DNA from: Cyclina sinensis | Lineage: Eukaryota; Mollusca; Bivalvia; Venerida; Veneridae | Length of the DNA stretch: 64,000 nucleotides | Reading direction: 5' to 3' | Assembly: GCA_012932295.1 (NCBI GenBank) | Contig: JAAONU010000001.1 | Coordinates: 19,406,120-19,470,119 of the forward strand | Part shown: in pieces, positions 1-12,600 of the stretch | Numbering within the stretch: position 1 is the stretch's first letter | How the letters are laid out: every line of letters starts with the position of its first letter | Program-made: the position numbers and the translations under genes | Notes under the pieces: generated by a model | Database searches by the model: none | The model's input: the letters and a program-made list of their open reading frames with translations, nothing else | Told to the model about the DNA's origin: nothing

Positions 1-783
1 TAAAAATATATAGAATTGTAGTCGCAGTTAGATATTGTCCAATGTCCAGTATTTATAGTAAGCAACTAAAATGTTTGCATTGAAGCCCACCATATACATT
101 TATTTATATAAACACACTGCTAAAACTGCCTATAAATTTTGTGTATTTGTATACTGTCATATTTTTGTGTATTATTATCTACTGAACATGTTATTTATTT
201 TTCCTAATATGTATTATGTGCACATAACTTTTCTACTAACACTAGAAAAAGTTTGGTGTGAATTTCAAGACTTTGTAAATAAGAATTTCCATAATGTATG
301 AAGTACTTTTTTAATTTTCAGAAATATTTTGAGCATTTTAATTCAAATTCATTATGCTATTTAGAAATTATTTTTTTTTCATAAAAGGAATGGTCTTTTG
401 ATGTCATTAATACATCTGAAAGATTTTTTTACTATAAACATTCTAAACATTTTTTAGCTTTCAGAAAATACTGTAATTGATATGGTGATTTTACTCTGGA
501 CATTTTTTTTTTACATTTCTTTGTCTTCAAAGAGATGTTGTAGTATCTTCATCTAGTTATTGTTTACCCTTACCATGCAGACAGCATATTGTCTTTGTAA
601 CCTGTCGATGCTCAAGTGCGGAAAGTCGGTATTTAGGGGTGAGAGTGAACGAGTGTTATCTGCCTCTTATTTTATAGCATTTTTTCACATTGAAAATTTT
701 AGAATCTCTCTGCAGTGGGACCATGATTAGCATGCACATACATTTGCATAGTGTTGGCATTGCTCACTATTTCAGAAGTAAAT
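1..783. other. AT-rich non-coding DNA
   Basis: I see no gene, RNA or clear repeat here. The short open frames are low-complexity F/Y/L-rich translations of AT-rich DNA. The stretch is upstream or intronic relative to the plus-strand gene further along. Confidence 0.5.
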
Positions 784-1197
784 TGTAAGTCATCGTCGGT
801 GACCCCCGGTACATATTCCGCACAACTACATTATGTACCGTGGGATAATTGACTGCTGATTATTCGTTTTCATGAATATTTATTAGCAAAGGGATGTAAC
901 TCTTCGTCGAATGAGATGCCGCATTACAAATAGACACTCTTCAGTGTGGAGAGTAGGCATAATAACAAGTTACTTAAAATAGACGTATTTCCCAAGATTT
1001 AAACATAGGCGCGGAAGGCAAATTGTAACAAGTAATTTCACTGGCTGAGATTCCGCAAGGGAAAGCTTACGGAAACCAATGAAGATAGGTAATGAATTAT
1101 TCATGAGTACGAAATTTTACCAGCCAATTGTCCCATGGTAGATAAATAGAGTGAAACGGAATGGATCGAACGTGGGTTTCCGACGATGATTGTAAGT
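784..1197. mobile_element. Short inverted-repeat (MITE-like) element
   Basis: The two ends are imperfect inverted repeats of about 100 bp. The left end carries tcatcgtcgg followed by an accc block, then taccgtgggataattgactg. The reverse complement of the right end carries tcatcgtcggaaaccc, then taccatgggacaattggctg. There is no open frame inside. A rearranged copy of the same family lies at about 34535-34624, sharing ccgtacgactacattatgta and the aatggaatggatcg block. Superfamily is not known; no target-site duplication was resolved. Confidence 0.6.
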
Positions 1198-2130
1198 TGA
1201 TTCCCCTGTAATTGATAAATGGGTCTGCCTTAATTGAATTATTGACAGTTCCATTTAAGAAAATTAGCATGGTAAGGGTTTACATATCTTTCTATGTGCT
1301 ATTTCATATTATGCTATTTCATATAATACTTTAACTGCAAATTTTTTATAAGCTGACAAAATTTTACTTATTTTTCCAGGAAAGCTGAAACTCTTCTATT
1401 ACATATTAACATAATGCAGTAGTCTCAAATTGAAATATATATATGTTGTATAGCCTTAATTTGTATTTAATATACTGCTTAAGTCTTGTACAACCTATTT
1501 TGTCATATTACTATCTTAACTATTTCCAAAAATGGTAATAACATTGGACGATTATCAGTCCAAAAGTCATTGCATTTTTAGTTGATAGAAATATTTGTGA
1601 ATGAAGATGGTTTGGTGTTTATTCTAGAATAAAGCCACAATTCAAAGACTGTATACTACCAAATACCCATATATGTATAATTTTCAAACAGTTCTAGGAA
1701 ACATCAAAGTAGCTTCGACATTGGAAAGATATCACCATTCAAGAATAATCAGTAAGATAAATTCAAGAAATATAACTGCTGTGATCACTCACCCCCTCAG
1801 TAAAATAACTAATCAGTGTCAGACATTGTTACCGGGTGCTTTGAACTTTTTAACAGAATATAGAGAACATATAGTCTGCAGAGTTGGTATTATAGCTGGT
1901 GAATTTATTTGTAAATTTCTTGTGACACATTTAATCATTCAGCCAGTACATTTATTTTAAAAAAGTTGCATCAAGCTAGAATTGAATTTCTACAGCTTAC
2001 TTTTGAGCCAATATTTCGTGCATGATATATCCTTTTGTCTGAATTTTTTTTTTTTTTTTGTATGATTAAAATCTTTATCACAGTCATTATTTGGGACACT
2101 TTCTTGCATATCTCCAGGCAGTTTAATTAT
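1198..2130. other. Non-coding stretch
   Basis: AT-rich sequence with no supported exon. A 95-codon open frame at 1673-1960 lacks flanking splice signals or recognisable similarity, so I leave it unannotated. Confidence 0.45.
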
Positions 2131-2898
2131 GTCTCCCCCCAAAAATGGGGGAGACATATTGTTTTTCCCCCGGTTGTCCGTCCGTCCGTCTGTCCGTCCG
2201 TCCGTCCGTCCGTCTGTCCGTCACAAAATCGTGTCCGCTCTGTATCTTCCAAAGCCCTTGAAGGATTTTTATGAAACTTGGGTCAGATGTTCACCTCATC
2301 AAGGCGACGTGCAGAACCCACTTTGCGAGTGTGGTGTCTCAAGGGCAAGGTCACACTTGGAGGTTAAATGTCAAATGCCACAAAATCGTGTCCGCTCTGT
2401 ATCTTCCAAAGCCCTTGAAGGATTTTTATGAAACTTTGGTCAGATGTTCACCTCATCAAGGCGACATGCAGAACACACTTTGTGGGTGCGGTGTCTCAAG
2501 GTCAAGGTCACACTTGGAGGTTTAATGTCAAATGCCACAAAATTGTGTCTGCTCTGTATCTTCAAAAGCCCTTGAAGGATTTTTATGAAACTTGGGTCAG
2601 ATGTTCACCTCATCAAGGCGACGTGCAGAACCCACTTTGCGGGTGTGGTGTCTCAAGGTCAAGGTCACACTTGGAGGTTAAGTGTCAAATGCCACAAAAT
2701 CGTGTCCGCTCTGTATCTTCAATAGCCCTTGAAGGATTTTTATGAAACTTGGGTCAGATGTTCACCTCATCAAGGTGACGTGCAGAACCCACTTTGCGGG
2801 TGCGGTGTCTCAAGGTCAAGGTCACACTTGGAGGTTAAATGTCAAATTTTTCAATCGTCTGACTCAATACTACCTGCAGCAACTGGCTGGGGGGAGAC
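2131..2898. mobile_element. GTCTCCCCCC-ended interspersed repeat with tandem core
   Basis: The element is bounded by gtctcccccc on the left (2131) and ggggggagac on the right (ends about 2898), an inverted pair. A (GTCC/GTCT)n microsatellite at about 2176-2222 is followed by four copies of a 157-bp unit. The cacaaaat marker of the unit falls at 2222, 2379, 2536 and 2693, exactly 157 bp apart. Copies differ by a few substitutions, so several overlapping open frames appear in all of them. These frames come from the repeat and are not genes. I recall this architecture (mono- or tetranucleotide head plus a core containing caaggtcacac) from bivalve genomes. Confidence 0.75.
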
Positions 2899-3370
2899 AT
2901 ATGTTTTTGTTCAATCAAAAACCCATTTCTAGTTTGACATATTATTAGGAAAAGATACAATTATGAAAAGTCACTTATAAAAGATGAGGAAGTGGAATTC
3001 AAGCTTTGTATTAAATATTTTTAGTAATATGTTCTCAAATAGTTCCATGATTTAGCTTGATGCAAGCTGTGGGTGTGTTATAAATATGATAGAAATAAAA
3101 AGTTAGTTCATATAACATTTCTGTAAGACATTCATGTAGATCACTCTGCAGTCCCTTGTAGCAGTATGTTCAGTTTTTATGGTGGATGGGACTGTTATCC
3201 AGAAACAGTGGTTTGAAACTACTCATTATTTACCTACTGTATTAGTTGTCTCTGTTAACTTTATTGTTGTTTTCACTTTCATTAGAAAAAGGAAATAAGA
3301 TGTATTTTCAATTTTTTTATATGTCGATCCTTTTTGAGTAGATACTAATTAAATAAATGTTAATTTCAAG
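2899..3370. other. Non-coding stretch
   Basis: No exon or repeat supported. Near its right end, a tactaat branch-point-like motif lies about 25 bases before the putative acceptor at 3370. Confidence 0.4.
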
Positions 3371-3400
3371 CCAAAAGGAACCAGCTAGACCCCAAGCATG
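3371..3400 (+). CDS. Candidate 30-nt upstream exon of the plus-strand gene
   Basis: An AG ends at 3370, preceded by a tactaat branch-point-like motif, and a near-perfect donor GTAAGT starts at 3401. The 30 bases end in phase 2 (tg), and the next supported exon at 6671 starts with the g that completes a TGG codon. The joined reading runs without a stop into the frame of the following exon. Alternatively, an ATG about 18 bases upstream (3353) in the same frame could make this the first coding exon. The exon is short and the acceptor is weak, so the call depends on phase agreement and the strong donor. Confidence 0.35.
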
Positions 3401-3444
3401 GTAAGTCTTTGGTTGTTTACAAAAAGAAGCACAGTCTGTTGTGA

Positions 3445-3850
3445 AAAACAGAGTTACCATGGCAACTACTCTGTAACACTTCAATATATTTCAACTTGAT
3501 GTGTTACAATGACAAAGAAACAATTGCAGTGCAAAATTGTTGACATGGCAGCCAGCTAATTCTGACCTAGTGTGTTACAGTCGCAGAATATTTTGCACTA
3601 CTGTATATTCAGACCAGATAATCTTACTGAAATTGCAACCATTCTTATACTGCACTTTCTTTGTCCTGATTTATAACAATGACAACCATATTCTTTCACT
3701 GCATTTATCATTTACCAAGGCTGTCTGTATGTGACATTGTAATTGATCAAGAGCTGCTGTGTTACCATGGCAACAACCTTGCACTTTTATATATCCTGAT
3801 CTGATGTGTTTCCTTGGCAACCAGATGTTGCACTGCAGTATGACCTGATT
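3445..3850. repeat. Degenerate tandem array carrying RFX X-box motifs
   Basis: Diverged units of roughly 50-75 bp each combine a gttaccatggcaac-like segment, a gcac segment and a cctgat segment. Two exact palindromic X-box sequences, GTTACCATGGCAAC, lie at 3453-3466 and 3761-3774. A close variant, gtttccttggcaac, is at 3808-3821. Weaker versions (acaatgacaa, acatggcagcc) lie between. This matches the known RFX consensus GTNRCC...RGYAAC. The array follows the candidate exon at 3371-3400 and would be intronic if that exon is real. Confidence 0.55.
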
Positions 3851-6670
3851 TGGTATTTATGCACAGTTTATCCAGTTTATCCAGTGTGAATCTTCCTATA
3901 GGCTGGTATTTTCAACTCCTGACTTACTTCAGCATTCTGATATATTTTATCTGTTGATTCTGTATGATAAATGGGATTTACACCAACGAAGATATTTTTT
4001 TGTTTTACAATGCTTGAAGAATTAGTTACATACATTTCTGTATAAATCCCTTTTATCATAAAGAATGTTGCTTGAAATGAGTTCATATTTTTCCTCTTTC
4101 AGCTGTAGTCTTTAAAAAATTGTTCATGGAATTGATAAAATATGCTTTTACTTGAATGTTGCTCTAACTTTATTTCTATGAATTTTACAGTGTTCACGAG
4201 CAGCAGGTATATAAAGCTTGTATCTGCTTGGAGTATTTTTATTATGAAATATGCATAGGTCTTAGGTAGACGGTGGTTAAAGGGTGTAAAAGGCACAGTA
4301 TTTTAGAGGGAAACGGTGTTTCTTTTGCCAGCGGCTATTTCAGCTCATGTGTAGTTAAGTACTTGAGCTGCTGCTGTTGTTGTCATCTCTCTGTCCATGT
4401 TTCTTGACATTGCATGTTAATTTTAGAATACTGAAACTATGATAGACAGAGGTCTTTAAGATGTGAGAAAATATTCTTGTTGTTCTTTCATTTCTCTGAA
4501 TTTCTGGGAAAATTGTCAGTTATGTCTTACATACTTTATTGTCAGATTTTTACACCACTTGATAATTTTCCCGTAATTTTTTTTTTTCAGTATGATCTTA
4601 AAATCCAGCAGTTAATGGTTTTTGAAAAATACACGTTTTCTTTATAAGATAATGTTTTGATTTTAGCCAAAATTCAGTTGATTCATTTGTTCTTGACAAC
4701 TAAAATCAGTCTGTTTCATTCCTGTTATGCAATGTTTTCTACAGCTTTTCAGTTTAGAAGTTTAGCAAAAGTGCCATTTGAAGCCACTTAAAAAACAAAA
4801 TGTGATTTTTATAATCAGTTTGATCAATTTTGTTGACTGCATGTGAGCATGAACTTGCATATTTTATAGGGCAGGTGACAAAATTATTTAGTAAGGCAAT
4901 AGAAAATATATGAAAGGAAATAGAATGACATAGCTACTTTCTTGTGTTGAAATATAATATTGATGCACAGTGTTTCTGAGGCAACTAAAATTTTTTTTCA
5001 AGGTGGTTGTTTTTCTTAATTCTTCTCCATATGAATTGTCTCCCTTGTTTTCCCAGACTTCCATGCTTGCTATAGGTGTCTCAAGGTCTGCTCTCCATAA
5101 AGAGACTTTGCTTTTCCATAAACATATATTCTGCATTAGAAAGATCTGTTTCCTTGCTAAATTTCTATTTGAAAAATCAGTGTATTTTGTCAGTGAAAGG
5201 TTGATTCGACTTGTAAGGTAGAAACACTTTTTACCAGCCAGTTGATCGATGTTTAAAAGTATCTGTATGTAACCATTATATACTGTTTGTAGGACATCAT
5301 CTTTCCGATCACCAGATGGAAAACCACATTCCTGGCAAGCATACTGGAATTTTTCTAAGTACTAATCGTAATGTGGCTGATACATGTCGAACTTATGAAT
5401 TCTGAGTGGTCGTGTAATCTGAGTGGGAATGTGCTTCTGTATGCTTTTTTGTGAATGAAAAAATAGAATTAATAGAAGCTTTCATATATAGTACACATTT
5501 ATTAGATAAAATGCAATGTTATTATTAAATGAGAGAAATTTCCAGGAAGTTTTGTGGGTTTTTTTCCCCCCCAAAAAAATGACAAGTTTTGTTGTATTTT
5601 TTAACTTTCCCAAGTAAATTTTATTCAGTTACTATGATAAAACAGAGAATTCTAAACTTCTGTATTAAGGTATTCTATTGAAACTTGTACATTTAGTCAT
5701 CATTTAGAGATACATTTAATTGACCTTGACATGCTCCTAGAACACAGTAAAGAGATATTTAACATTAATGGTGACAGAAAAGAAATTTTGATAAAAATGA
5801 ATCATGTTGCAAAGTGGATTTTGGGTGTTTGTGGATTGTTGCATATTAACAAACTTACTTGCATGTCTGGTTAGCAGTTAACAAGTACCTGGATGTAGCA
5901 AGCAGTTTGATTAGTAATATAAATAAGGTAGATTGATCAAGCTCGAATTTTTCATCAAGAATTTACACAATATAATATATTTGATCACATTCAGTATAAA
6001 AAAAAAGAAAGTGTTAGAAGAAGAGTGTTACGTCACTTAATTTAAAGTTGTAATCACTTTTTCAGAAGATTTAAACCTTCTTCGCTAGAAAACATATGTC
6101 TAATGACTTTGTATGTTGATTCATTGTTTGTTTAATTATAAGGGTGTGTGTTTTTTTTTTTTTTTCAGATGGTTCTTGTTCTTCACAGATATATTGATAA
6201 TTTTCTGAATTCAGAGTATGATCAACTTAACCACTAACAGTTTTAAAGTTCTTATGGACATTAAAATTTATAATTAATCAACACATCTGTGCGTAATTGT
6301 TCATATAATAAGCTACATTGAATCACTTTTTCTGGTGACTTTTGTGCTAGATCACCAAATTCAGATCAGCAGCTTTTTCTTACAATAAAGATGAAAACTA
6401 GGTCACATAACATGACATTAAGCTTTAGCAAGAGACATCTTAATGACATCGTAAAAATTACTCTATATTAAAAATTAAACAATTTCAAAAGAATTATTTT
6501 AAAATGCATACACCAATTTAAAAAAAGAAGTCAATAAAGTTTCAGTTTATCTAACTTATAAAATGTTCTCAAACAAAACTTATTGTAAAATGTCATAGGT
6601 GCTAAAATGTTGAGCTGATGAGTATTATGCACATGAACTTGAGTTTACTCTGTCTTTACTAAATGTTGCA
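3851..6670. other. Probable intron, AT-rich
   Basis: I found no exon with both splice sites and a compatible phase. Several short polypurine and polypyrimidine runs occur. The right end carries an acceptor (gttgcag ending at 6670) that opens the next exon. Confidence 0.4.
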
Positions 6671-9600
6671 GGGTTAATGATAAGATGTCAAAAAAGCAGA
6701 CCAACTTTAAGACAAAGAATCCACCCAACCACCATAGTGTTTTGATCAGCCCACAGCCCCTGCAGTCGGAGAAGAGCCATCTTCATGACAAATCACTGGA
6801 GAAGTTACGAACCCAGAAAAGGGAGACAACTATGTTTGAATCAATGAGACGAGACAAGGAAATGATTAGCTTTCCTGAAGTGAGAGGAGCAGAAGGTATG
6901 ACCAGGTTTACAAGAACTTCTGTATGTGTTGCGGAAACTTATCTTTTAATACTTGTTTGGAAAGTGATCCTACATACTACTTGATTTGTCTTACAAGGTT
7001 CTTGGTGTCATTGTTATCATAGAACATATATTAATCAGATACTTTCATTTGCACTCTAGTTACTTCTCTGAAAAAAATTCTCAGCAACTCTGGTATTTAT
7101 ACAGGTAATTATCTCTGGCTTTTATAATCTAGAATTTTCTCTTCTCTTGTAGTAGATTTTAGAACCACCAAAATAGTTTCATTTATAAAGTTTGACAGAA
7201 TAGATTTAGAAGACTTTGTATACTAGCAGAACTAACCTACTGTTTCAACTAATCGGTTGTTTACAGCGGCACCCATGAAATCCAAGACCAAGCTACAGTC
7301 AAACCAGAGGTCCAATGTTGCGACTATTCCTCATATAACAAACATTGACCCTTTTCCAAGTAGTAGTCAGGTAGGTTATTTAACACCATTCAGATTTAGT
7401 TATCAGATCAGTCTAGGTGGAGGCAAATACTAATGTACATGAAATTCTTACCATGAAAGTTGTTTCTCAATCACCTACAAATTTCACTCACCTCCAGCTC
7501 TTTGTCACCTATCTATCAGTTAGCATGACATGTTAGCAAGATCGTTTCCCCCTTGTCATAATCATCTCATCTAAAGTTTATCGTAGCGTCTCTAGTTGTT
7601 TGAAAGAAAACTTTTCATTTTAGAAGTTTTTCACTTTTTCTTTATTTCCTGTTTAATAATAATAAAATTCTTCGATAGCTTAGTATATTTGCAATGAACT
7701 TACTTCAAAATCTCTATAAACAAAGGTTTTGAGGAAATCTGATGATATCGGAATGTTATCACTCAGGTGAGTGATTCAGGGTAATCTTTGCCCACTTGTT
7801 CTGACTTGAGGCCAGTCCTGTGCCCAAGCACCAGTATCCTTGCAACTTATATCTACAGCAAAAACGGTTTTGCTTATTTTACTGAGTAAGTTTTTATACA
7901 ACACATTTGAGACAACATAAGCCAAAGGTTAATCTAAATTAAATTTTTATTTTACATAGTAAGACCCCTTATTGCATTGTTCTTATGTTATACTGTTGCA
8001 GTTTTAACTTTTAATTGTTGTTAGTTTCCAATTTTCCCACCACTTCCAAAATCTCCTGGTTTTGTTGCAGTAAGTATACACACACATTCTATGTAAGTAT
8101 ACCACATTGTGACTGACTAGGAAGGTTTCTTACAAGAGCTGTTGTCTGTCTCACAAGGTGCTTCACATACGACTGCTCTCAAATACATGTTCTACAGTTT
8201 TTTAGTTGCTATTGTGTAAACAGTTTGAATTTTTTACCTTTATAGCTGAAACTTCTTACCATAGTCTATAATGCTGACATAGGACTGCAACTCCTAACCA
8301 TCCTCTGAATGGAGGAGTTTTAAAAAACTTACAAAAACATTTTTCTAAAAGATTTAACGACAGTTACAAAACTTTCTTGGTTCACATGCTAGACAGGATA
8401 CATGATGGCTATTGATATACTTTTACTTTGACATATCTTGTTAGATTTTACATCAGCAAATTTTCACTCAGTTTTTCAAGAATACGTAGTAAATGAAAAC
8501 TGTTACTGTCACCTGAGCATCAGCTCTGCTTGGTTTAAGTTGTTAGTGCAGTCAACTATTAGCGGTATGTACATTTTTCCATGACCATAGTTACAATAGA
8601 AATCAAGTCTAGTCTTTGAAAGATATAAAAATGCATGTTGCAGACCTCATGATTGAATTTAAACCAATAGATCAGTACATGTTCTTCAGTTATTGGTTAA
8701 GGTTTTGTTTGCAGGGCATAGTTCATTAAAGTTCCAATTTCACTTCCAAGTATAAATTATACTATAAAGAAAAGAAAGCGTTCACAAATACGTAACAGCT
8801 TTTGCTTCTAATGGAGCATTCCCAAATGCAAACAGCTATCTACAAACATTCAGAAAACACCAATAGTTTCACTAACTGGATGTTACGTCCACTAAATACA
8901 AATAAGCTAGTCACATGGGTAGTCACAAGACCTTAGGTTAGTAACATCTAAATTTATAACAGACATAATGAATGTCTTGGGGAGGGGGCTGTTAATGGTA
9001 AAAGAGAGGAGAAAAGAAAACAGAGAATTACTACGCACAATGCCAACAAGTTAGTTACATTTGATAGTTCAAGGTCTAAAATGAGCAAATCAGTTTGATT
9101 TTGCTTCCTTTAATGAAATGAGATTGGTCATGTGCCTTGTTGATATGCTTTTTATAGAACAACTATGAAAATTGTTAATAAAATTGTCAACCGTCAGAAC
9201 TGCTCAGTCTTTTCAAAATATTTGCCCAGAAACACTAAATAAAACCTAAAGATGTTGTATTGAAAAATATTTCACAGATTAAAAGAAGAACTATTATAAC
9301 ATTCAAAACTTTCAGCTAAAGGAAAAATGCGAAAATAGCTTTAACAGTGTTTAACCCTTTAGATATACCTGTATTTTATAAGGTGTTTTTATGCCCCCAA
9401 AGGGAGACATATAGTTTTTGAACTGTCAGTCCGTCCGTCCATCAGTCCATCCGAAAACTTTAACATTGGCCATAACTTCCTTATTAGTAAGTGGATTTAC
9501 TTCATACATGGCCACAACATCACTTTGGACAAGACCTTCCCACTGATCTATATTTATTTGACCTTGACCCCTGAATGACCTTTACCTTGAATATCCAATT

Positions 9601-12600
9601 GTCCAAAAACTTTAACATTGACCATAACTTCTTTATTAGTAAGTGGATTTACTTTATACTTGGACACAACACCCCTTTGGACAAGACTTTCCCGCTGACC
9701 TATATTTATTTGACCTTGACCCTTGAATGACTGGTCCTCAGCCCAAAGTCAAAGTACCACTTCGGGGGCATTGTCATCTTACAGTGACAGTTTCTATTTA
9801 GAAATTCATTAAACTTTTTAGAAATATTTACATAAAGTATGTTGTTGCTTATGCTTATCAACAATTCAATGTAAAAGCAAATGTACAGAATATAGAGTTA
9901 TTTCCAAGCAATTCACAATGTACTTCTGCTCGTTGTCAGTTGAGACATCACTGGTCATGTTTGCAGTTGTAGTGTTGTACAGTGCTGTATTGTCCAAAGA
10001 AACTGCAGTGTTAAATGCATAGTTTTGATATTGTCAGTTTTTGCTTACTTGTTGTCAGCACCAAGCACGCCCAAGTTCACACAGCATGACATTAGATATG
10101 TTTTCACTGAAGTCAAATACTTACGTAAATCTTTGGTTTAAACGAGATACCTTAAGTAAGGATATACTAAGGCAAGCTGGGAAAAGGCTCAACATCAGGT
10201 ATGAACAAGGTCCAATTTTTTGTGTGTTCTTGTTGGCACACAGAGTATGATGTTTTATGCAGTACTGTTCTGTTAGCAGGTATGATTGCATGTTAAATCA
10301 TTAATAAATGTAAAAGTTGTTAACACAGTTTCAGTCTCGTAGATCAAGGTCAAGGTCAGGGCCTATTGTTTACAGACAGGTTGATACCCGTACTCGTTCC
10401 TGGCATAACCATCATCGACCTACTGACAAATGGCAGCGAAATACAAGTCCTGTGCGCCAAATCACTCAAGTGTTGGTAAAACTAGAAACTAACTCTAGAT
10501 ACTGATTAGAAAGAGATGTAACCGCATGCTTCAGTGGAAGTCCATTGAAAAAGAATTCTAAAAGCATTATCTTTCCCTGTACTGTGTTGATTTGTGTAAT
10601 TTCGTCGCGAAACAGAGGCTTTGGTTTTTAATTAATCAGATTTTGAAAAAAAACAACCTGTAAACCTATCCTCTAAAGAAATAGAACCCAGAAAGCAGTC
10701 ATCATTAAAAGAAAAACACTCAATGTCAACAAAAAATCATTACATTATATCAAGAGGTAAATGTATTTATTGTCTCAACAGAATTTTACATGTAGGACCT
10801 GATATCTGCAGTGCCTGAGTCCTTTCACAAATCTAAGTGATTTGTTGTCATTGAAAATGACTAAGTTATTTGTTAATCTGTTTCTGCATGCTTTGATCTA
10901 AATATACCATAAATCTCAGATATTTTTGCTGTATTACAGTTTAATTGTTTTTACAGTATTCCAATAACTCGTTACATGGAAGTTTTCTTGGTGTGATGAT
11001 TACATGTACTTTAATTATCCAATCACAACTGGTGTTGCAATTAAGGTTTTTCAGTCCAGAACTATGAGTGATTTCATTGGCAGACATCTTATTCTTGGGA
11101 TGAAATACAGTACCAAAACGTTTAAATGAATTTGACTGAAGAGACAGACAGCGGTTACAAGTTATTTTATAACATCATTTCAGGGTTTCTGAGAGTAGAA
11201 AGAAATATGTTCTAAATATGATTATGTGTTACAGTCATGCAAAAATTGTCTTGTATGTATATCAGCTCTTTCAATTGAATCATTACCATATCTACTCTCT
11301 TTTCAGTCACTTCGTATTTGTTTGAAATTCACATACAGAATGGGGGTGCATCTTTTAAGCATGTTCTAGAGAAGAAGGAAGTTTTAAGTAACATTTTGAG
11401 TAACATTTTACTTTCTTGTGGCTAATGTCAGTCCTTATGTGAAATGAATGATGCAACAAAAGGTGAAGGCCCATACTGAATAAAGGTGAAGGCCCATACT
11501 GAATAAAGGTGAAGGCCCATACTGAATAAAGTATTGAGGAAATAATAAAAGGTGCTCAGGATAAGCTCTTGTGACTATAAAGGTCACATTTTTCATCCAT
11601 TCTTCCTGAAACACAAATTCCTTGGAAGTAAGTACGTAGCAGTGTAACAGTCACAGACCCTATCCTACATTGAGCACCAGTCAGAAAAAAATCATTCACC
11701 CATGGCAGGATTCAAACCTCTTATTGCCCACTTGCCAGTCATGTACCAGCTGAGCTACATGAGCTGGTTACAGTGCTTAGGTAATTTTGTCTAGATGACA
11801 TCTTGGAGAAATTTGAAACTCTGTCATGTGGGCTAAAGAACTAGGGTACCAGTTGTTACCCCTTTCATCACTTCTTTCTGAAACTTGCTGACATTTTTAT
11901 ATCTTGATAATATCTAAGAATATTTAGGAATTTGGTCATGTTGGATAATTTCATTGAAAAAAAAAATGTCTTAGATCTCTAGCTCAGATAAAAAAAACTC
12001 ATGTACACTTTCGAGGTAACATTTTTATTAAAATCTTCATGAAACTTGGTCAGAGTGATTGTCTTGTTAATCTCTATAATATAATTAATGACATTGAAAC
12101 AGGATGAAGTAGGGTAAAAATGCTCAGATCTAGGGAAAATCTGGTAAAACTGAACAGGTCTTCATGAAACTTGGCCAAAATGTTTTATTTAATGCATCTG
12201 AACAATTTGTTAAGAATGTTAATAAGCTGTCTTGCAAAATAATGTTCTAGACATGTTAATAGTTTACAGCTGCATGAATATAATACAATATCCTGTATAA
12301 TACAATATCCTGTATAATACAATATCATGTTTTTATAGTGTTCTAGAATATTTATAATAATCTGATAACATGTTAAACATTTTAATACAATAATACAAAA
12401 TGTTCCAAGTAACCATCTCTACTAAAATATACATGTTTACTCATATGAGACTGAAAATGTTAAAGTTTTTATAAACAGTGTTATAATTTTAGGCTTAATT
12501 GTTACCAGGATGCAGTATTTAAAGAACCCTAGACAATTTGTTTGCAGACTGACTGTAGAATATCAATTGTTTTCAGGTCTGTTTTTGGTTAAATTAGTTA

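Larger units (their letters stand above)
8070..10334. other. Intron between the microexon and the RS exon
   Basis: Mostly AT-rich. It contains one clear interspersed repeat (9391-9771) and one cassette-like exon candidate (10059-10198). A ttaaccctttag block at about 9353 resembles the end of the TTAA-flanked element at 30632-30836. Confidence 0.45.

Noticed and set aside
2129..2948. Overlapping 67- to 105-codon open frames
   Set aside because: They are the 157-bp tandem unit and the (GTCC)n tract read in several frames.
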